DNA of 64,000 nucleotides from Clostridia bacterium (GTDB lineage Bacteria > Bacillota > Clostridia > Oscillospirales > Acutalibacteraceae), in assembly GCA_017474045.1 (NCBI GenBank), contig JAFUHX010000039.1, positions 1-64,000 on the forward strand, given 5' to 3'. The stretch's first letter is position 1. The number at the start of each line of letters is the position of its first letter. Shown here piece after piece: positions 60,932 to 64,000 of the stretch. A program made the position numbers and the translations under genes. The notes beneath the pieces are model-generated. The model did not search any database. It was given only the letters and a program-made list of their open reading frames with translations, and was not told where the DNA came from.

Positions 60932-62668
60932 TTATTTCCCTGTAAACAATCCTCTGATTGCATCGAAAATAGCTGTAAGCCATCTCATAAGAGAAACAAT
61001 AATTGATTTTATCTTTTCGGGCTTTGTCTGGGGATTTTCAATACTGTCGTCAGACTCCCATCTGCCTATATTGCAGTTCTCTTCTGTCATAGCGGTGAAG
61101 CTGTTTTCATCATAGTTATATACAATAAAGCGTGTGTACGGTAAGTCATCAACGGTCAGCTGTCTGTCAGCATCAATTGTTTTAAGAAGAAGATCTCTTT
61201 CGCCGGTTGAATAGAAGCCGTGTGAACATCCCTTAATGAACCATGTATATTCAGGGAAAAGACAGGTTGAAGCATCAATCTGCTTATCGGGTGAAATGTA
61301 ATCTTCGTAACCAAGAGCTACTCTTTCAGCGATATAATCTTCGTCAAGTGTTCCGTAAACATCAGAAGTTGTTGCACCAAAGGATGCTTTTGCTGCAGAT
61401 ACATACTGATCACCAAGAATGTTGCTATCTTTGAGTACGGGAAGCATCTGAACGCCATACTTTGCAATAATGCACATATTTGTGCCGCCTGCTTTGGTTG
61501 CTGTAAGGATTTCTTCAGTGTTAACCTTAATTGTATCGTTATAGTAGGTAATCTTTTCAATAAGACCTGCATACTTTGTGCGCTTTTCGCTGCCTTTTTC
61601 ACCGAATACATAGATAAGTGCAGTCTCAAAATCTTCCGGAGCAACGAGAGCCCAGTAGCAAGGCATTGTTAGGAATGTAGCAGTTGCAAGTGCAGAAATA
61701 ATTCCATATTCAATTTCTGCATAAAGCTTACGGCGCGCAACATCAGTAAGCTTATCAAGAGCACCTGTGTTTGAAAGAAGTTCAATTGTTGTTGTAATTA
61801 CAGGGCTAACATTAAAGCTATCCTCAAAGTAAGCAGTATCAGCAAGGAATCTTACAATTGCATTGCCGTCAATACCGAAGTCACCGCTGATAATACCGCT
61901 AAGGAAGTCTGAGCCGTTTGAGGTTGAAACATCAATACCGAGGCCCTTAAGACCCTTAAAGAAGTCTGAGTTGATATTTCCTGCTTCAAGATTGCTTATA
62001 CTTCCGATACCGTACTTGTAAATATACGCCATAGCAACATTTGAGCCAAGGCATCGGCAGTTAAGTGAAACCTTATCGTGACCTGTTGCAACCTTAACCG
62101 CTTCAATGTATTCGTGAAGCTTATCTGCAATTTCCATCGGATCGAGACGCCAATCATAGTAGAAATTATATGCTTTTTCATCATACTGACCTTTGCCGTT
62201 TGTAACGTTATGAGTCATGGTGTAATTCATATGATTTTGCTCAGACGGACCAATACCCGAAACGGTACCCTCAGGAATATTGCCGTTTTCATCAAGCTTG
62301 ATTGGTTCAAATATTTCTCCTATTTCTTTTTCAACTGCTGCATAGTAGTTATCCCATTCTCCTGAAGCGATACCTTCGAGAATAAAAGGAATCAGAATAT
62401 TGATTGAAGCTTCAAGAACAGCATTTGTACCGTCGCTTTCCTCTTTGTCATCAGTTTCATTATCGCTTTCAAGGCCGATAAGAGCGAACATATCATCAAT
62501 GCTGAAATATTTTGTGCCGTTGTCATAATAGATTTTTCCGCTGTCGCCTGCGATATAAATTGTCGGATCATCGCAAGCTACCGTAGGCTCTGTGTTAAGA
62601 GCTGCAGCCAATGGCATTGCAGAAAAAAGAACGCTGACAACCAAAAAAACCGAAATCAGTTTTTTCAT
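60932..62668 (-). CDS. Secreted LCAT-like alpha/beta hydrolase with Cys at the nucleophile position
   Basis: A 578-residue exported protein (signal peptide to about residue 23). YNFYYDWRLDPMEIADKLH, then HDKVSLNCRCLGSNVAMAYI and KYG, follow the layout of lecithin:cholesterol-acyltransferase-type hydrolases. The nucleophile elbow, normally GHSMG, reads Cys204-Arg-Cys206-Leu-Gly208. A late KGCSHGFYS offers the histidine and SPDKQIDAS a possible aspartate. It ends in an amphipathic helix rich in Trp/Phe. It is either a cysteine-nucleophile enzyme or an inactive relative. Substrate unknown. A strong promoter (62726-62754) and AAGGAG precede it. Confidence 0.65.
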   Translation of the reverse strand: MKKLISVFLVVSVLFSAMPLAAALNTEPTVACDDPTIYIAGDSGKIYYDNGTKYFSIDDMFALIGLESDNETDDKEESDGTNAVLEASINILIPFILEGIASGEWDNYYAAVEKEIGEIFEPIKLDENGNIPEGTVSGIGPSEQNHMNYTMTHNVTNGKGQYDEKAYNFYYDWRLDPMEIADKLHEYIEAVKVATGHDKVSLNCRCLGSNVAMAYIYKYGIGSISNLEAGNINSDFFKGLKGLGIDVSTSNGSDFLSGIISGDFGIDGNAIVRFLADTAYFEDSFNVSPVITTTIELLSNTGALDKLTDVARRKLYAEIEYGIISALATATFLTMPCYWALVAPEDFETALIYVFGEKGSEKRTKYAGLIEKITYYNDTIKVNTEEILTATKAGGTNMCIIAKYGVQMLPVLKDSNILGDQYVSAAKASFGATTSDVYGTLDEDYIAERVALGYEDYISPDKQIDASTCLFPEYTWFIKGCSHGFYSTGERDLLLKTIDADRQLTVDDLPYTRFIVYNYDENSFTAMTEENCNIGRWESDDSIENPQTKPEKIKSIIVSLMRWLTAIFDAIRGLFTGK

Positions 62669-62725
62669 TTTTTACATCTCCTTACTAATTTTAATTAACA
62701 CGGTATTTTCTATTTTTGCATTTTC

Positions 62726-62754
62726 ATAATATCATTATCAGACATGGTTGTCAA
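62726..62754 (-). promoter_or_regulatory. Promoter of the LCAT-like hydrolase gene
   Basis: On the minus strand, TTGACA (62749-62754) and TATTAT (62726-62731) with a 17-base spacer. Confidence 0.8.
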
Positions 62755-62940
62755 CATAATAATATTTTTTAATTTTTGCAATATATTTGACTTGAAATTT
62801 TTTCGAACAATTTCAAACCTTTTGCAGTAATCAGTAGCCATGTTTTTAAACCATTCATACTTGAAATTATTTTTATATATAATCCATCGCAGACGGAATG
62901 TAACAACACCACAGATGTAGATTTAATCATTTCGCAGAAA

Positions 62941-63096
62941 TGTATATCATCAAGCCGACAGAAATACACACCTGAAGGTGTGATGAGATACAAAGGCGGC
63001 TCACCGCCTTTGATGATATACACCTACGGTGATGATATGCCAAGCCTGTCGGCTTGGATAAAAAAATCCAAGTCCCAAAAAGGACTTGGATTTTTT
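62941..63096. repeat. Array of five hairpins with TGATGATATA spacers
   Basis: Five stem-loops follow one another: CACACC/GGTGTG (62967-62982), AAAGGCGG/CCGCCTTT (62992-63011), CACC/GGTG (63021-63031), CCAAGCC/GGCTTGG (63040-63057), and a 15-bp stem ending in TTTTTT (63061-63096). The first four are joined by TGATGAGATACA, TGATGATATACA and TGATGATATGCC type spacers. CAAGCCGACAG (62951-62961) is also complementary to CTGTCGGCTTG (63046-63056), allowing one long-range closing stem. It is non-coding; the open frames across it are incidental. The bases 62755-62940 beside it are AT-rich and I see nothing in them. Confidence 0.8.
63061..63096. terminator. Terminator-like last hairpin of the array
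   Basis: AAAAAATCCAAGTCC (63061-63075) pairs perfectly with GGACTTGGATTTTTT (63082-63096). It has A and T tails on both sides, so it can end transcription in either direction, including that of the gene at 63173-64000. Confidence 0.85.
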
Positions 63097-63172
63097 GTGT
63101 TCTCACCCCGATTTTGAACCTTTGAAAATTATCTTGCAATTGAATTTTTATAATGAATATATCTTAATATCA

Positions 63173-64000
63173 TTATTTTATATAATTTGCAACACCTATC
63201 CAAGCACACGCTTCTGCATTATTAGCAGCTATTTTTGCCCATTGTGTGGTTTCAGCTGTATTATTCGAAATTTCATTTGTTTGCTGTTCAATGTCAGATA
63301 ATTTCAATAAAACATCTTGATTTTGTGCAATGAGCGTTTTGTTTTGTGATATCTGTATCGCTTGATTAATAATAGACTGCTGCTGGTTTTCAATTACGGA
63401 ATCTAATTTAGTTTTTATTTCATCTAAATCCAAGTGAAGCAATATTTCTTTCAATGATTCATTTGATGAATCATAGTAATCGCAAATATACCAAATAGCT
63501 TCTAAATTTCTAAACTTGTTTGGAATTATGTTTAGGCTGTATTCTTGTTCAAGAAGTTTTCCAACAATATCCAACTCTTCTGCCATCTTTGTTAATTCAG
63601 CTGTATATTCTGTTACTTTTGCTTGTGCTTCTTCATAAGCTTGTGGTAAGTACTCCTTTTGTGCTTTTTCATAAAGAGATTCAAAAACGTCCAGCCAACC
63701 TGGTCCAAACCATGTCCGTCCCCAACTAAATTCACTGCTATCGCAATCCCATCGTATAGGAATTTCCTTAATTCTAAAGAGACGTTCTTCCGTTTTCGTT
63801 ACAATTGTTCTTATTTTTTGTAATCGTTCCGGGGTTAATTTATGCTTGTCTTTAAATTCAATTTTTGGAAAATATGTATCCCAAAATACTGGTTCAAGAT
63901 GTTCAAAACCTTCGCTATTCTTACGTTGTGATTGCACATAAAAGTAATAATCAGTTCCGTCATATCCATAAATAAATCTTACCTTGTTTCCAAAGCGATA
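63173..64000 (-). CDS. Coiled-coil protein of unknown function, 5' end outside the window
   Basis: The frame is open to the right edge, giving at least 275 residues; the first visible part reads YRFGNKVRFIYGYDGTDYYF. The middle is soluble with many Trp and Tyr (EFSWGRTWFGPGWLDVFES). From about 60% onward it becomes a Gln/Asn/Ile-rich coiled coil (LDSVIENQQQSIINQAIQIS, QDVLLKLSDIEQQTNEISNN), ending in a short Ala-rich tail. No family recognised. Its codon use is more A+T-rich than the housekeeping genes, and it sits beside the hairpin array, which suggests accessory DNA. Confidence 0.65.
   Translation of the reverse strand, partial: YRFGNKVRFIYGYDGTDYYFYVQSQRKNSEGFEHLEPVFWDTYFPKIEFKDKHKLTPERLQKIRTIVTKTEERLFRIKEIPIRWDCDSSEFSWGRTWFGPGWLDVFESLYEKAQKEYLPQAYEEAQAKVTEYTAELTKMAEELDIVGKLLEQEYSLNIIPNKFRNLEAIWYICDYYDSSNESLKEILLHLDLDEIKTKLDSVIENQQQSIINQAIQISQNKTLIAQNQDVLLKLSDIEQQTNEISNNTAETTQWAKIAANNAEACAWIGVANYIK

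Noticed and set aside
62769..63139. Overlapping minus-strand frames of 70-84 codons across the hairpin array
   Set aside because: They are translations of the inverted repeats and their spacers; no ribosome binding site, and the frames exist only because the stems lack stop codons.

Overview
The window looks like a chromosomal segment of an anaerobic, endospore-forming member of the Clostridia, probably an Oscillospirales/Ruminococcaceae-type gut bacterium. The evidence is the low-to-moderate G+C (roughly 40% by eye), the strong GGAGG-type ribosome binding sites, the yabM-mazG-hup-yabO-yabP-yabQ-divIC-yabR sporulation/division block, the separate MetH reactivation protein, HemZ, QueT, and several protein families best known from this group (DUF6179, DUF6323, DUF6320, GtrA, COG4908). 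No tRNA, rRNA, CRISPR array, IS element or complete prophage was seen.

Layout. 0-2.3 kb (-): pgcA and a small membrane protein. 2.4-4.6 kb (+): a two-gene metal-export operon (free HMA protein plus P1B-type ATPase) behind a promoter carrying two ArsR-like palindromes. 4.6-9.1 kb (+): rpe, three Rnf-like membrane subunits (D, E, A) and a DUF4015 putative glycosidase. 9.2-10.8 kb (+): a condensation-fold acyltransferase with a zinc ribbon. 10.9-14.7 kb (-): a small alarmone synthetase, an MFS transporter, queT with a candidate preQ1 riboswitch, and a secreted alpha/beta hydrolase. 14.8-30.4 kb (-): a long co-directional housekeeping run (yab block, hemZ, an MBL hydrolase, dtd, rel, recJ, recQ, a DUF6320-like protein and a second condensation-fold protein). 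30.4-39.1 kb: an RluA-type synthase and dusB (+), polA, a zinc-ribbon/SH3b protein with a pentapeptide tandem repeat, and a DUF6179/DUF6323/PhlG-like trio (-). 39.1-46.0 kb (-): an exported GH51, a DUF4345 protein, YhhN, a serine hydrolase and a degenerate GDPD-like protein. 46.1-51.8 kb (-): a one-carbon/methionine operon (ACT protein, UPF0210, metF, MetH-reactivation protein, metH). 51.9-55.2 kb (-): abfA, a GH43 and gtrA, which with the exported GH51 suggest arabinan/arabinoxylan use. 55.3-60.6 kb: DUF4062 protein and inositol-phosphatase-like gene (+), GH13, MarR-GNAT fusion and EamA transporter (-). 60.6-64 kb: an accessory-looking end with a secreted LCAT-like hydrolase, an array of five consecutive hairpins, and a coiled-coil gene cut by the window edge.

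Working together: the yab block couples septum formation, cortex synthesis and ribosome quality control. The metF/metH operon makes methionine from methylene-THF, with a separate protein to reactivate cobalamin. GH51, GH43 and GH13 proteins release arabinose and glucose that feed pgcA and rpe. The most unusual items are the reduced Rnf-like D-E-A cluster that lacks two of the four expected membrane Fe-S cysteines, the hairpin array at 62.9-63.1 kb, the LCAT-like hydrolase with cysteine at the nucleophile position, the DUF4062/beta-rich protein overlapping its neighbour, and the candidate preQ1 riboswitch.
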